From Prorocentrum cordatum (taxonomy: Eukaryota > Sar > Dinophyceae > Prorocentrales > Prorocentraceae), in NCBI GenBank assembly GCA_963575745.1, contig CAUYUJ010022559.1:489199-553198 (forward strand): a stretch of DNA of 64,000 bases, written 5' to 3'. Made by a program: the position numbers and the translations under genes. The notes under the pieces are model-generated. The model did not search any database. It worked only from the letters and a program-made list of their open reading frames with translations, and was not told where the DNA came from. Below, in pieces: positions 1 through 11,029 of this stretch. Position 1 is the first letter of the stretch; each line of letters starts with the position of its first letter.

Positions 1-265
1 CCCACGAAGCACCCCCTGGAGCAGTGATCCCTCCAGCGGGAGCAGGAGGAGGAGCAGCAGGAGGAGGAGGAGGAGGAGGAGGAAGAGGAGGCGGAGGAGG
101 AGGAACGGGAGGAGGAGGAGGAGGAGGAGGAGGAGGAGGAGGAGAAGGAGGAAGAGGAGGCGGAGGAGGAGGAACGGGAGGAGGAGGAGGAGGAGGAGGA
201 GGAGGAGGAGGAGGTGGAGGAGCAGGAGGAGCAGGAGGAGGAGCAGGGGGAGGAGGCGGAGGAGT
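1..265 (+). repeat. GGA/GAG purine array
   Basis: Almost uninterrupted GGA/GAG triplets on the plus strand. It reads as poly-Gly, poly-Glu or poly-Arg depending on frame, with no non-repetitive coding around it. A gene is not supported. Confidence 0.9.
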
Positions 266-2185
266 CTGGGACCCCTGCCTGCCCCCCTGACCCGCAGGCA
301 CCCGAGGCGCAGCCCACGGGTCTCCCCTCCGGCGCCGGGCGGGCGGGCGGCTGCAACGCAGCGGCGGCGCTGGCAGGTGCCCCCCCCTGGGCGGGCCAGA
401 CAGCACGCCCTACGACCAGCTGCGACTCCTACCTCTGACGAGCGAACGACAGACACCCATACCCACAGATCGGCGGCGAACGAGGGGAGGAAGCGAGAAG
501 GAGAAGGCCCTGCTCCGAAGGCTCGGAGGTCCACCGGGGCTCTGAGGAGTCGGGAAAGTTGCTCAGAGGGCGCGAAGGCTTCCGAGAAGTCCCGCCGCCC
601 GCCGCCTTCTGGGAAGGCCTCCTCCTTCTCGTGTCCCCCCTCGCTCGTCGCCGAGCAGAGGGGTCGGAGGGATGGGCGCTGGGTATGGGTGCGGCTTGCC
701 CCACCCCGGGGGGCGCTCCCGTTCGAGCGGGGGCCCCCCATCCCGACAGCACGCGCCCACGGCCCCCTCCGTCACCCCTGTGGGTTTTGTGTGTGTGTGT
801 GGTTTCAAGGGCAGAAAAAAAAACGCCCCTACCCTAGTTTACGAGGCGCTGTGCGCTGAAACTCCTGTGGGCTGACAGGGTAAACCCTGCGTGATGCGCC
901 GCGTCCTGGCGGCTCTAGGCTTTGGGGTTTCCCTGGAGGTTTACAGACCGCGCACTTGTCACCCAGGGTAGGGTCGTTTTTTCATCCCTCAGTGGTTCGT
1001 TTGTCAACCTCGGGGGAAATAAAGATACCAATGCCCCTGCTTGCCCTGGAGAGCCTCGTCGCCACGGCTGGATTTTCCTCGAAAGCCTGGCCAGATCGCG
1101 GCCCGATCGTGAGGTCCAGGGAGTACTGGTGCTGGTGCCTCTTTCTCTGCCCACTACCCCTGTGGGTCCAATTGCCGCCACGGTGACGGACACCCCGGCT
1201 GGGGCCCACCCAGCTGCAGACAGCCCCGATCGAGTTCTGGGCCTTGGCTGGCGTTTCAGAGATTGGACCTGCATGAGTGCACGGTTCACCTGTGTGAAGC
1301 AGTTGCGAAGCGTCCTGGCTCACCTAGAGCCCTACCAAACGTTGTTCTAAGAACCTTCTGGTTGCCACGAAATGTTCTTAGAACATTTCCGGCGGAGTCT
1401 GTCTTGGTGGAACACATCGGGCTCTTGTTCTAAGGACATTGTATTTGTTTTTAGAACCCTTTCTGGCTCTAAGAACATTGCGTGGTAGGAATATAGGAAT
1501 GCTGGGACGGTCGGTCCCTGATCAACTGTGGTTGCCTCCCCGCGCCGCCGCGGCCAGCGCGCCCCCGTCCTTGCTGCCGCCGCTCTCGTCGGCTCGGACG
1601 TGTTCTCGTCGGGTCCGGGAGGTTCCCGGCGGCTACCAGACTCCAGCCTCGTGTTGCTTTCCATCGCCATGACGCCTCACGGGTCCTCAGGGGAAAAGGG
1701 TCCTGAGAGTCTTCGTGGTTTGGGGCCTCTCTGGGCCCTCCGGGGGCCTCGGGATGGTTTGGAAGCGGCTCAGGGCGAACAGTTGGTCCTGTAGGAAGGC
1801 TCCAGGTTCCAAGGCTCCTTTCCCTCAGGGCAGTTTTGATTCATGCCGACTGCAGCACCTCGTCCTCGTTTTTATCCTCTTCGACTTCCTCACTCCTGGA
1901 CCTCTCCAACGTCCTCTCCGCTCTCTGCAGATTCCTGACCCGCTCTCTCCTCGTTTCGACTCCATCGCCCTCGCCTTTGCCTTCGTCGTCCTCCCTATTC
2001 CTCGTTCCAGGGCCCAGAGGCGAGGAGGCCGGGGAGAAGAGCAGCGTGCCCAGCAGCACCCAGCAGCATTGCTTGTGCAGAGAGAGAGAGAGAGAGAGAG
2101 AGCAGCACCATGGGCTCGGCGATGCGTGCTCCTCGCGTCGCAGCCTCCTCGCCGCCCTCCTCCCTGCCCTCCTCGCCCCGGCCGT
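266..2185. other. Intergenic, no gene seen
   Basis: GC-rich sequence without a convincing coding frame. It holds one copy of a short dispersed repeat (about 1020-1150), a cluster of palindromic TTCTAAGAAC motifs (about 1340-1480) and a short AG run at 2080-2102. Confidence 0.6.
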
Positions 2186-2189
2186 CAAG

Positions 2190-2470
2190 GGCCGCTCTGA
2201 GGGCCTTCGCGAGGGCCTCCGATGGGGCCGCTGAGCGCCGCTGTGAGGGCCGCTGTGAAGGCCTTCGCGATAGCTTCTGAGGGGCCGCTCTGAGGGCCGC
2301 TCTTGGGGCCGCTCTGCGAGATCGCTCCGGGGGCGCTGCCGAGCGGCGCGGAGAGGCTTCGTTCGGCCTTCGCGAAGGTCTCTTTCGGAGGAGCCGCTCT
2401 GAGGGCCGCTCTGCGGTGTCGCTCTGCGGTGTCGCTCTGCGGGCGGTGCCGAGGCGCGCGGAGTGGCATC
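2190..2470 (+). repeat. GGGCCGCTCTGAG tandem repeat
   Basis: A degenerate 13-18 bp unit (GGGCCGCTCTGAG and variants with CCTTCGCGA) is repeated head to tail. The open frames across it are repeat translations. Confidence 0.7.
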
Positions 2471-3240
2471 CCAAGGTCCCTCCGCCGCGCCCGAGGGGTG
2501 GGGGGAGGGCATCCGTGGCCCCGGGGGGGGGGCGGCCCGCCGCCCGCCAGGTCATCCGCCCGGCCTCCGCCAGGGCAGTCAGTGGCATCCATGGGGTCCG
2601 CCGATGCAGTCATTGCACGCATGGCAGGGAGGGGCGGGGCGGCCCGCCCGCCAGGCGTGGGCATGTCGCAGGGCGGTGGCGGGGGGCCGCGCCCTCAGAG
2701 GTCCTCGCCGGAGGGGGGTGTGCGAAGGGGGCGTCTCGGAGGAGGGCGGGGTGCAGGCAGCGGCAGTGGGCCTGCAGGGAGGCCCCCTCGCCGCCATGGC
2801 TGTGCGCAGCTCTGAGAGCCGGTGCGCCTGGGCCCGGGGAGGGGTCTGTCAGGGGGGGGAAGAAACACACCGACACAATTGAATCGTCGATTCCCAAGAA
2901 AATGTGGGAACACATATGGGAAGTGGGGGGAACCCTGGCCCTCCAACCTTCCGGACCTTCCGGGTCGGGCTGTTTTTTTTACGGTTTTTCACAAGAGTTT
3001 CGTAAAGTTTGCATGGGTTTCAGTAAATTTCTTTGAGTTTTATATCATAAGGTAAAGTTATTATGAGTTATTGTATGTTTTCTCATAGTCCTTCAATGTG
3101 GTCGGAGATCAGGGAGTGAGATCGGAAGTCGGTTCGGTTTCGCGTTCGCGTCGCGCGTGCGATGCGGAGCGCTTCTTCTGGCGCCCAGCGCGCGGCCAGA
3201 CGAAAAGACAGCCCCCCGTCCCCCCCCCACGCGGCAGGGG
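2471..3240. other. Intergenic, no gene seen
   Basis: G-rich sequence to about 2880, then an AT-richer stretch (2880-3100). No protein-like frame or RNA gene was recognised. Confidence 0.5.
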
Positions 3241-3244
3241 GGAG

Positions 3245-4215
3245 TCAGGGGTGTCCCGCCGCGGTGTTCCGATGGTGTCTCGTGGTGTTCCGTGGTGTCT
3301 CGTGATGTATCGTGGTGTTTCCTTGTGCCTCGTGGTGTCTCGTGGTGCCTCGTGTTATTTCGTGGTGTTTTTCGTGGTGGCTCGTGGTGTTCTGTTGTGT
3401 TTCGCGGCGGTCCGTGATGATTCATGGTGTCTCGTGGTGTCTCGTGGTGTCTCGCGGTGTCTCGTGGTGTCTCGTGGTGTTTCGTGGGTTCTCGTTCTGG
3501 TGTTTCATGGCGGTGTCTCGTGAGGGTGTTTCGTGCTGGTGTCTTCGTGATGGTGTTTCGTGATGGTGTCTCGTGCTGGTGTCTCGCGATGGTGTCTCGT
3601 CATCGCGTCTCGTGATGGTGCCCCGTGGTGTCCCGCTGTTTTTCGTGAGAACGATAATGGGATCGATATCGAGATCGACAGTGAGATCCATAGCAGGATC
3701 GATAATGAGATCGATCGTGCCATCGATATTGATGTCGATAGTGAGATCGATCGTAATATCGACAGCGATAGCGATAGTGGGGTCGATCGGGAGATAGATG
3801 GTGACATCGATTGCGAGATCGATTGCCTTCGAGTGATAGATCGATCGAGTGGCATCGATAGTGGCATCGACAGTGGGATCGATCGAGATCGATAGTTTGG
3901 CCGACGGAGAGCGATAGGGAGAACGATATTGAAATCGATCTTGAAATCGATACGGAGATCGATGTATAGGTTGGTGATGTACTCGATCGAGTGGGACATT
4001 GCTCCCCTCCCCCGAGCCTCCTCATCGCCCGAAGGGTGGTCGTATATGTATATTTCGGGCTTTGATTTCACGCGAACAGAGCTTGCACGTAAGGGATTCG
4101 GCCGAGCTGTGGCATATGATGGCGAAACCTGCGGTGCAATTGGTTAGTCGGCCCCTCTATGGCGCAACCTATGCTCTATGGCGCAACCTATGGTCACGGC
4201 GCAGTTTGTGGCGAT
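3245..4215 (+). repeat. Composite satellite element, copy 1
   Basis: Three blocks follow one another: a TCTCGTGGTG decamer array (about 3268-3640), an ATCGAT-rich array (GAGATCGATAGT type, about 3655-3965), and a spacer with CGAAGGGTGGTCGTATA (near 4030). It ends in GGCGAAACCTG and GGCGCAACCTATG repeats (about 4115-4212). The same blocks recur inverted at 29.6-30.4 kb, including the non-repetitive spacer. The arrays are therefore parts of one dispersed element. Confidence 0.75.
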
Positions 4216-4439
4216 CAACGCATGGCGCAATTACGGCACGGTCCAGCGCCCTTCGACAAGCAACACAGGCGTCAGTCCTTCGCACGCCGCGCTCGGCAGG
4301 AAAACGGTTCTCAATTAAGCATGAAGGAAGCGTGTCTTGAGGGAACGGGCTTTGGATCCTTGACACCACCTTGGGTCCCAAGTTGGACCTCGACGCCCCT
4401 GGAGCAGTTCTTTGTTCTTTCGGGCGGTATCCGAGCCCG

Positions 4440-4590
4440 CCGAGGGGGCCTCGACGGCGAAAAACATCGTCCAACGTCCGTTCCACCATGACCCGCTTCC
4501 TTCATGGCGGACAGTGCTCTATACAACCGCCCTTGCCGATAAAATCCATGAAATAGAAGAAGCACGTCATGCACTGCAGGCGCGGCGACG
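4440..4590 (-). CDS. Possible exon fragment, unknown protein
   Basis: On the minus strand one frame reads a protein-like stretch containing LLLFHGFYRQGRLYRALSAM. The helix-turn-helix flavour recalls one pentatricopeptide-type repeat, but a single unit is not enough to assign the family. No start codon or splice sites can be fixed, and both sides run into low-complexity sequence. It could be a gene relic or chance. Confidence 0.22.
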
Positions 4591-4629
4591 GCCCACGGCT
4601 CCAGGGGCGACAGCGAGAAACCAGGGGCC

Positions 4630-4750
4630 GCGGGAGTGGAGGAGGGGGGATGGAGGACGGGAAATAGGGAGGACGAGAGGGGGAGGGGAGGGGAGAGGGA
4701 GGAGGGGAAGGAGAGAGGGAGGGTTAGGAGGGGGAGAGCGAGGGGGCAGG
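4630..4750 (+). repeat. GGGA-rich purine tract
   Basis: Degenerate GGGAGG/GGGGAGA purine tract with no coding support. Confidence 0.7.
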
Positions 4751-5103
4751 GTGAGAGAGGCCGTCCTCGTCGGATCCCCCCATTTCGCCCCAGCGCGGAG
4801 ACAGCGAGGGCCCCCGAAGGCCAAACAGCCGTGAACTTGAATCCTCGTGGTTCGAGGTTGAAACCTCGATGTGGGGGGGAATCTTCCCTTGCCTCCTCCT
4901 CCTCCTCCTCCTCCTGATAGTTTTCAATTCGGCTTGACAAACATCCCTCCTATCCCTCATTATGATCTCCCTCCTAACCCTCCTCATCCCTTCTGCCGCC
5001 CGCGGATAATGCAGGGGCCTGCCGCGCGCGGAGCAGGGGCCTGAAACACACTAGTGTCGTTCAGCCTAAGGCGTGGGCCTCCAAGGAACTGAACAAAATT
5101 TCG

Positions 5104-5260
5104 AAGTCGCTTCCTCCTCCTCCTCCTTCTCCTCCTCTTCCTCCCCCTCCTCCTCCTCCTCCTTCTCCTCCTCTTCCTCCTCCTCCTCCTCCTCTTCCTC
5201 CTCTTCCTCCTCCTCCTCCTCCTCCTTCTCCTCCTCCTCCTCCTCCTCCTCCTACTCCCT
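5104..5260 (+). repeat. CCT/TCC array
   Basis: Pyrimidine triplet array of TCC with CTT interruptions. It directly abuts the 3' end of the candidate minus-strand coding segment at 5269. Confidence 0.9.
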
Positions 5261-5268
5261 CGGGCGCT

Positions 5269-5814
5269 CTACACCCAGAAGCCGCTACCCTGCGGGGGCG
5301 CGTCGGGCGCCTCAGGCTCCAGCTGCTCGTAGTCGTCGTGCACGCTACCCTGCGGGGGCGCGTCGGGCGCCTCACCGGGCTCCAGCTGCTCGTAGTCGGG
5401 CTCCAGCTGCTCGTAGTCGTCCTGCTCGACCACGGTGTCGGACTCGTCGGAGTCGATCTGCTCCGCCGTCATCTGCTGCAGCCACGCGGCCCACCTCTGC
5501 TCATCGGTGGGCGGGGTGCTCGGCGGCCGCGGCTCGCCCGCGCACGTGATCGCCAGCGGCGGCCCGCCTGCGCGCTCCCACGGCGGGTGGCTCGGCTGGC
5601 GCGGCTCGCCCGCGCTCCGGATCGCCCGCGGGCGCGGCTCGTCGGCCGCCTCCGCGGCCCCGATCGGCCGCTTCTTCGCCGCAGGCGCGCCGAGCCCCAA
5701 CCGCAGGTGCTGCGCTGGGCTAGCCGCAGGCTCCGCGAGCCACAGCGCTGGGCGGGCCGTCACTGCCTCCGCCGCCGCCCGCCGCGTCAGCCAGGGCGCT
5801 GGGCGGGCCGTCAC
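5269..5814 (-). CDS. Candidate C-terminal exon, acidic repeat protein
   Basis: A 181-residue minus-strand frame ends at 5269. Its N-terminal half is Ala/Pro/Arg-rich. The C-terminal 75 residues look like real protein: DEQRWAAWLQQMTAEQID, then repeats of DDYEQLEP with APDAPPQGS spacers, ending GSGFWV. The repeat unit is duplicated in the DNA (about 5283-5395), so part of it arose by tandem duplication. No known domain is recognised. The start is uncertain, since the frame could extend upstream through an intron. Composition bias in the first half lowers confidence. Confidence 0.4.
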   Translation of the reverse strand: MTARPAPWLTRRAAAEAVTARPALWLAEPAASPAQHLRLGLGAPAAKKRPIGAAEAADEPRPRAIRSAGEPRQPSHPPWERAGGPPLAITCAGEPRPPSTPPTDEQRWAAWLQQMTAEQIDSDESDTVVEQDDYEQLEPDYEQLEPGEAPDAPPQGSVHDDYEQLEPEAPDAPPQGSGFWV

Positions 5815-6004
5815 GGCCCCAGCCGAGCCGCTGCTGCCTCCGCTGCTGCCGCCTCCGCGGGCGGCCGCGCTGCTGCTGCCTCCGTGGGCGCGCCGCGCCC
5901 GAGCCGCCGCTTCTGCCTCCGCGGGCGGGACGACTCGTGCCGCCCGCCGCGCCGCGCCAGAGCCGTCGCCCTCCCTGGCGCGCGCCGACGGGCCCTGATG
6001 CCAA

Positions 6005-6232
6005 CACGGCTACGGACGATCGAGGATCATCCCGAGGATTGGCTACCCCGAGGCTCGGCCATCCTGAGGCTTATCCCGAGGCTCACTCGAGGTTCGGCTC
6101 ATCCTGAGGCTCATCCCGAGGCTCATCCGAGGCTCATCCTTAGGCTCGGCTCATCCTGAGCCTCTGGATGAGCCTCAGGATGGCCGAGCCTCGATCCCGA
6201 GGCTCATCCTAAGGCCATTCCGAGGGCCATTC
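6005..6232 (+). repeat. GAGGCTCATCC tandem repeat
   Basis: Units of about 12-15 bp (ATCCCGAGGCTC, TCATCCTGAGGCTC) are repeated, with one inverted stretch near 6155-6185. The array lies just before a GAG array. Confidence 0.7.
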
Positions 6233-6235
6233 TGA

Positions 6236-6612
6236 AGCAAGAGGAGGAGGAGGAGGAGGAGGAGGAGGAAGAGGAGAAGGAGGAGGAGGTGGAGAAGGAT
6301 GATCGAGGAGGATTATCGAGGAGGAGGAGGAGGAGAAGGAGGAGGAGAGGAGGAGGAGGAGGAGGAGGAGGAGGAAGAGGAGGAGGAGGAGGAGGAGGAG
6401 GAGACCCCGCGTCGGGGGACCGCTGGAATCCCCCCGCCTGCAGTCCTATATCACACCAGACCGCTGGAATCCCCCCGCCTGCAGTCCTATATCACACCAG
6501 CCACCGCTCCACTGTGCAAGGAGGAGGAGGAGGAAGAGGAGGAGGAGGAGGAGAAGGAGAAGGGGGAGAGGAAAGGACGAGGGGAGGGAGCAAGAGGAGG
6601 AGCAGGAGAGGA
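6236..6612 (+). repeat. GAG arrays with a 41-bp duplication
   Basis: Two GAG/GGA arrays (6236-6412 and 6515-6610) flank two tandem copies of a 41-bp unit beginning GACCGCTGGAATCCCCCCG (about 6419-6500). Confidence 0.8.
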
Positions 6613-6621
6613 CACGAGGAT

Positions 6622-6725
6622 GAGCTTTAGCTTAGCTTTAGCTTAGCTTTAGCTTAGCGTTACTGTTACTACTAATGCTGCTTTCCTAGGGGTTCCAACT
6701 CCCAGGTAGGGTCGCACTGGGATAA
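6622..6725 (+). repeat. TTTAGCTTAGC plus 70-bp unit, short copy
   Basis: A short run of AGCTTTAGCTT is followed by GCGTTACTGTTACTAC and a unit with CCTAGGGGTTCCAACTCC (hairpin potential) and TAGGGTCGCACT. The same order and orientation recur at 24350-24875, where the 11-bp array is much longer. This is a dispersed repeat of unknown class. Confidence 0.7.
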
Positions 6726-7015
6726 TTATTGGTGTGGGCAAGAATAAACCGTGCCAGCACCCATCAGCACCCCTGTTGAGTCTCTGGGACACAGCGGTCT
6801 CTGCCGCGACGTCGCCGGCGTCGTCGTCGACGACGACGGAGACGACTCGCGGCCCGAAAGCCGGGGCTGGCAGTGCCAGCGCAGTGCGGATCCACATCCG
6901 CTGACCAGGTCAGCAGCAGCACGGCCTCCACGGTTCGGCCGCATCAGTTGGCCTTCGGGCGCGGGCGGGTGGGGGATCAAGCAAGAGGTGGGGGGATTGG
7001 AGAAGAAGGATGGGA
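6726..7015. other. Intergenic, no gene seen
   Basis: About 290 bp of unique, moderately GC-rich sequence between two repeat arrays. No frame here looks like protein. Confidence 0.4.
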
Positions 7016-7019
7016 GGCA

Positions 7020-7530
7020 GGAGTATAAAGATGATTATGGTGGTGATGGCGATGATTCTGATGATGACGGCGATGACTATGATGCCGATGACGACGACGA
7101 CGATATGATGATGCTGATGATGATGATGCTGAAGCTGATGATGATGCTGATGCTGATGTTGATGTTGGTGCTGCTGATGCTGCTGATGATATTGGTGATG
7201 TTGTTGCTGCTGTTGGTTACGATGATGATGATGCTGGTTATGATGATGCTGCTGCTGATTATGGTGATGATTCGGATGCTGATGATGCTGCTGATGATGC
7301 GTGTGATGATGGTGATGCTGATTATGATGATGCTGCTGATGATGATGATGATGATGCGGATGATGGTGATGATGATGCTGCTGATGGTAATGCTGATGAT
7401 GATGGCGATGCTGATGCTGATGCTGTCGATGCTGACGATTATGATGGTGATGGTGGTGATGATGATGTTGATGCTGTTGCTGCTGATGATGATGATGATG
7501 ATATGATGATGATGAACATAATGGTGATGA
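7020..7530 (+). repeat. GAT/GCT trinucleotide array
   Basis: About 510 bp of GATGAT with GCTGAT and GTTGCT variants. It encodes only Met/Leu, Asp or Ser/Ile homopolymers, depending on frame. Confidence 0.9.
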
Positions 7531-7539
7531 TGATGCTGC

Positions 7540-8036
7540 GAGGAGGAGGAGGCGGAGGAGGAGGAGGAGATTGATGAGGAAGAGGAAGAGGAGGAGGAGG
7601 AGGAGTAGGAGGAGGAGGAGGAGGACGAGGAGGAGGCGGAGGAGTGGGAAGAGCAGGGCGCGGAGCAGAGGGAGGGAGAGGGAGTCGAGGGATGAGGAGG
7701 GAGGAGGAGAGTAAGCCGACCCCCCGGGGACCGACGGCCCGCGCGCTGTCCCAGCCGACCCCCATGTGAGCCGACGGTTCCGCGCGCAGTCCGAGCCGAC
7801 CCCCCAAAGACCGACGGTCCGCGCGGGCCCCCATGGGAGCCGACGGTCCCACGCGCAGTCCCAGCCGACCCCCCGGGGACCGACGGTTCGCGCGCAGCCC
7901 CAGCCGACCCCCCGCGGGTCTCCAAGGAGGGGAGGGGTGGGAAGAGCGAGGGGAAGCGCCTTATCGCCACTCTCCTCCCCCTCCTCCTCCTCGTCCTCTT
8001 CCTCCTCCTCCTCCTCCTCCTCCTCCTCCTCCTTTG
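7540..8036 (+). repeat. GAG array, 40-bp repeat and CCT array
   Basis: A GAG array (7540-7705) is followed by five to six degenerate ~40-bp units starting AGCCGACCCCC (7712-7920) and a CCT array (about 7970-8036). Confidence 0.75.
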
Positions 8037-8250
8037 CACGCTCCTCCCTCTACTGCCACGCCTTCCTTCCCATTCCTCCTCCCCTACCGCCCCCCTGGCC
8101 CCGACGCGCGGCTGAGAAGTGGGATCTTGGCGAGGAGGCGAATGAACGGGGGAGAACTTCTGGCGGAGGAGGCCGGCAGGGGGGGGGGCCGACGATGGAT
8201 CAGGATATGTGCAAGGAAGGCATGAGAGCTGATGGTGCTTGACTGCTCCT

Positions 8251-8394
8251 AGAGGCGGCGACGATAGGGGCGAATAGCCCTGGGGCGGGCATTCCACGCA
8301 TTCGCCTGGGAGACTTTTCGATGACATAGATCATCGGCGCACCTAAATACATGGATTGCTCTCCCCTGGGCTATTCGCCCCTGTCATCGCCTCT
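8251..8394. mobile_element. Fold-back element (MITE or introner candidate)
   Basis: Near-perfect inverted arms at 8251-8280 and 8368-8394. Both carry AGAGGCG at the outer end and AGGGGCGAATAGCCC at the inner end, with a 3-bp length difference between them. The loop is about 87 bp. The element lies 24 bp beyond the stop of the minus-strand gene at 8418-9669. No clear target duplication was found. Confidence 0.65.
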
Positions 8395-8417
8395 GATTCT
8401 ACCTTGATCCAATCACC

Positions 8418-9669
8418 TCAACGCATCCGCTGCGACTCCCTGCTGATCCAGTCAGCGTACCATTTCGTCAAGTGATTTAGTGTGAATGTTGGTCGGTACA
8501 GGAAGGCACCACGTTTTCTGCTGCTGAAATTTTCCGACTCGTCCATGTAATTGTGCGACCACGCGCAGTTCCCCGAATATCTGCATTGGTCTGCCAAGTG
8601 GGCCCCGAGCACGTGCCACTTCATGGCCACGCTCTGTCCAGATCGAGCCCGCGCCTCCACTATCTGAGATATTGCAGCTTCCAGCTGTCTCAACGACTCC
8701 TCACTCATTTTCCGCGGCTGCCCAGCCAATATTGAATAATATGTTCTGAAACCGCGGCCGCACTCTAGGAAAGCATCGCCTTCATGGCCGAGCGGTAGGT
8801 GATTCAGCATTGCGGCGCCTCCCTTGTGTTCAAGGATATCCAACACCCACAAATACGCAACTTTTGCTTTCCCCGCCTTCATCTTCATGTAAGGCGAGCT
8901 CAAGTGCCCCAGCATCGCCACCGTCAGACTGGAAATCCTGTCGTTCTGTACCACACCGTTCTCAGCATAGTAGCGCTTGAGCGAGTCGGTCAGAGCCCCG
9001 TCAAGGTGATCCTGGCCATCTGCATTGTACACTCCGAAAAAATTCAAATGCAACAGTTGGATCAGGACAGCGGCCATCCAATAGAGTAGGCAACCTAGCT
9101 CCACCACGTGCATGCTGTCGAACAATATGTGCTCAGCTGTGAGCCCATCGATGCCTTCTTGAACTCCGTCTATGTGAAAGCATCTCCAAAAAAAAGAGGG
9201 CTACTTTTGGGCCTTCTGTACGACAAGATCACTCGCTTGTCGGCTGGAAACTCGGAGGGGCGCTGGCCGTGCACAACGTCCGGGTAGCACCGAACACACG
9301 GTTCGATGCGGTCACCGACCTTCAGGTTTGGAAATTCGGCCATTCTTCTGATAACCGTGAGTCCACCCTTCTTTCTCTTTGATTCAATATTACGCAACAG
9401 AACGTCAACTTCGTTGTCCTGAATAGCGTGGTGTGACAAGCTTGTGGAGGCAACCGTCATGAACCACGAATGCTTGCGTTTGCGTGATCGCACGTCGAAC
9501 TCGTCAAAGTCTGATTTGGCCTTGAAGCACCTCACGCATCCGTGCACCACCCGATAGTCCACCAACCCTAAGGTTTTGGCTACTTCGTCTAAGTCGGCGG
9601 CCACCTCGCACAGAACTGCATGGCACCGGCGGCCCTCATAGGAGAACATATCTTGGCCAGCTAACCGGA
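8418..9669 (-). CDS. Unknown protein, frameshifted or split
   Basis: Two minus-strand frames, 9669 to 9170 and about 9190 to 8418, join into one protein-like sequence of roughly 415 residues. They meet at a run of eight T (minus strand, near 9188-9195), so a one-base indel explains the break. The first part has two CVRC pairs (GCVRCFKAK and PCVRCYPDVVHG), possible metal ligands. The second part has FDSMHVVELG, a hydrophobic stretch, then MKWHVLGAH and YMDESENF. The arrangement recalls transposase-derived proteins common in dinoflagellates, perhaps CACTA/TNP2-like, but I cannot confirm a family. The N-terminus lies beyond a fold-back element and the assembly gap. It ends in a TGA at 8418, close to a second fold-back element. 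Confidence 0.65.
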
Positions 9670-9671
9670 GG

Positions 9672-9806
9672 GTTCCAAACAGGTTTTTTGGGGAGGGGGT
9701 TTCCCAGACAGCACCCCAGGGGCCTCGGAACCTCGTCAAAGCAGGGGATGCGAAACCCCTGGGGGGCCCCTCCTGGACAACCACCTCCAAAAAACCCGTT
9801 TGGAAC
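9672..9806. mobile_element. Fold-back element cut by assembly gap
   Basis: Arms at 9672-9691 and 9787-9806 match at 19 of 20 positions as an inverted repeat (GTTCCAAAC plus GTTTTTTGG). The right arm ends exactly where the Ns begin, so the assembly probably broke at the hairpin. The left arm abuts protein-coding sequence of the 8418-9669 gene, which fits an intron created by a transposable element (introner). Confidence 0.7.
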
Positions 9807-9906
9807 NNNNNNNNNNNNNNNNNNNNNNNNNNNNNNNNNNNNNNNNNNNNNNNNNNNNNNNNNNNNNNNNNNNNNNNNNNNNNNNNNNNNNNNNNNNNNN
9901 NNNNNN
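9807..9906. other. Assembly gap of 100 N
   Basis: Exactly 100 unknown bases, the usual scaffold-gap convention. True length is unknown. Confidence 0.99.
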
Positions 9907-9927
9907 ATTATCTCATCCGCCCCTTGA

Positions 9928-10100
9928 TCTTTCTCCTCCTCCTCCTCGTCCCTCCTCCTCCTCCTCCTCCTCCTCCTCCACCCCTCTCCTCGTCTCTCCT
10001 CTTCCTCCTCCTCGTCCTCCTTCTCCTTCCTTTCCTCCTCCCTCCTTCTTGTCCACTTCCTTTTCCCCTCTCCTCCTCCGTCTCCTCCCCCCTCCCCCTC
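9928..10100 (+). repeat. CCT array
   Basis: Pyrimidine triplet array with TTC/CGT interruptions, directly after the gap. Confidence 0.85.
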
Positions 10101-10617
10101 TCATCCATTCATCTCCTCGCTACTCGGTCAGTCAGTGCACGTTTTATTAAATCCCTCCACCAGTCGCTGTCATCCCTCGGCCAGTGCGCCTCGAGCAGCT
10201 TCGTCAGGCGCGGCACATCTGTGAAGGCGCACGCGCCGCGTGGCTTGCCACGCTTGGCCACCTTCTGGCCAGGCTCTCCGCCTGACACATGGCCAGCAGC
10301 CAAAACAGCTGCGGCAACGCCGCGGGGGAACTCAAATTACATCATCGGTGCCCCTCCTCTGTACTTTCCTCCTCCTCCTCCTCCTCCTCAACCTTCGATC
10401 TTGGGGACCATGGGAGAATCCTGACGGAACGTATGGCGCATATATAGCTGACGCGCGCCCATGAACACATTAACACGACATGCATGTGAAACAGCAAGAA
10501 TTTAGAACTACAGCGATGAAATATTAACATCGCACACATGGGACTATTTTCTTAGACTGGGACTATTTTTTAATATGTGACGTGGGACTAAAAAACTAGT
10601 CCCTGAGCACTTCAGGC
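10101..10617. other. Intergenic, no gene seen
   Basis: Unique sequence with a short CCT run near 10365-10390. Small frames exist on both strands, but none is convincing. Confidence 0.4.
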
Positions 10618-10659
10618 TACCACTACTACTACTACTACGACGACGACTACTATTACTAT

Positions 10660-10693
<34 letters not shown>

Positions 10694-10827
10694 GCTACTA
10701 CTACTACTACTACTACTGCTACCGCTACCGAGGACTACTACCATCACTTCTTTTCTACTACGGCTACGACTACTGCTGCTACTGCTACGGCTGCTGCTGC
10801 TACTACTACTGCTACGACTATTGCTAG

Positions 10828-10920
<93 letters not shown>
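10618..10920 (+). repeat. ACT trinucleotide array
   Basis: About 300 bp of ACT with GCT and CGT interruptions. The last 90 bp are essentially pure. Confidence 0.95.
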
Positions 10921-11025
10921 GCGCAATTGCCAGCAATTACGCGTAATTGCCAGCAATTACGCGTAATTGCCAGCAATTATGCGCATCTGTGTCGCGTAAT
11001 TGCCAGCAATTACGCGACAAAGATG
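10921..11025 (+). repeat. AATTGCCAGCAATTACGCG tandem repeat
   Basis: Four to five copies of a unit of about 20 bp built around AATTGCCAGCAATTACGCG. The unit is partly palindromic (AATTGC..GCAATT). Confidence 0.85.
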
Positions 11026-11029
11026 CGCA

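Noticed and set aside
1340-1480. Heat-shock-element-like palindromes (TTCTAAGAAC)
   Set aside because: Spacing between TTC and GAA is three, not two, bases and no gene follows. More likely a decayed repeat.
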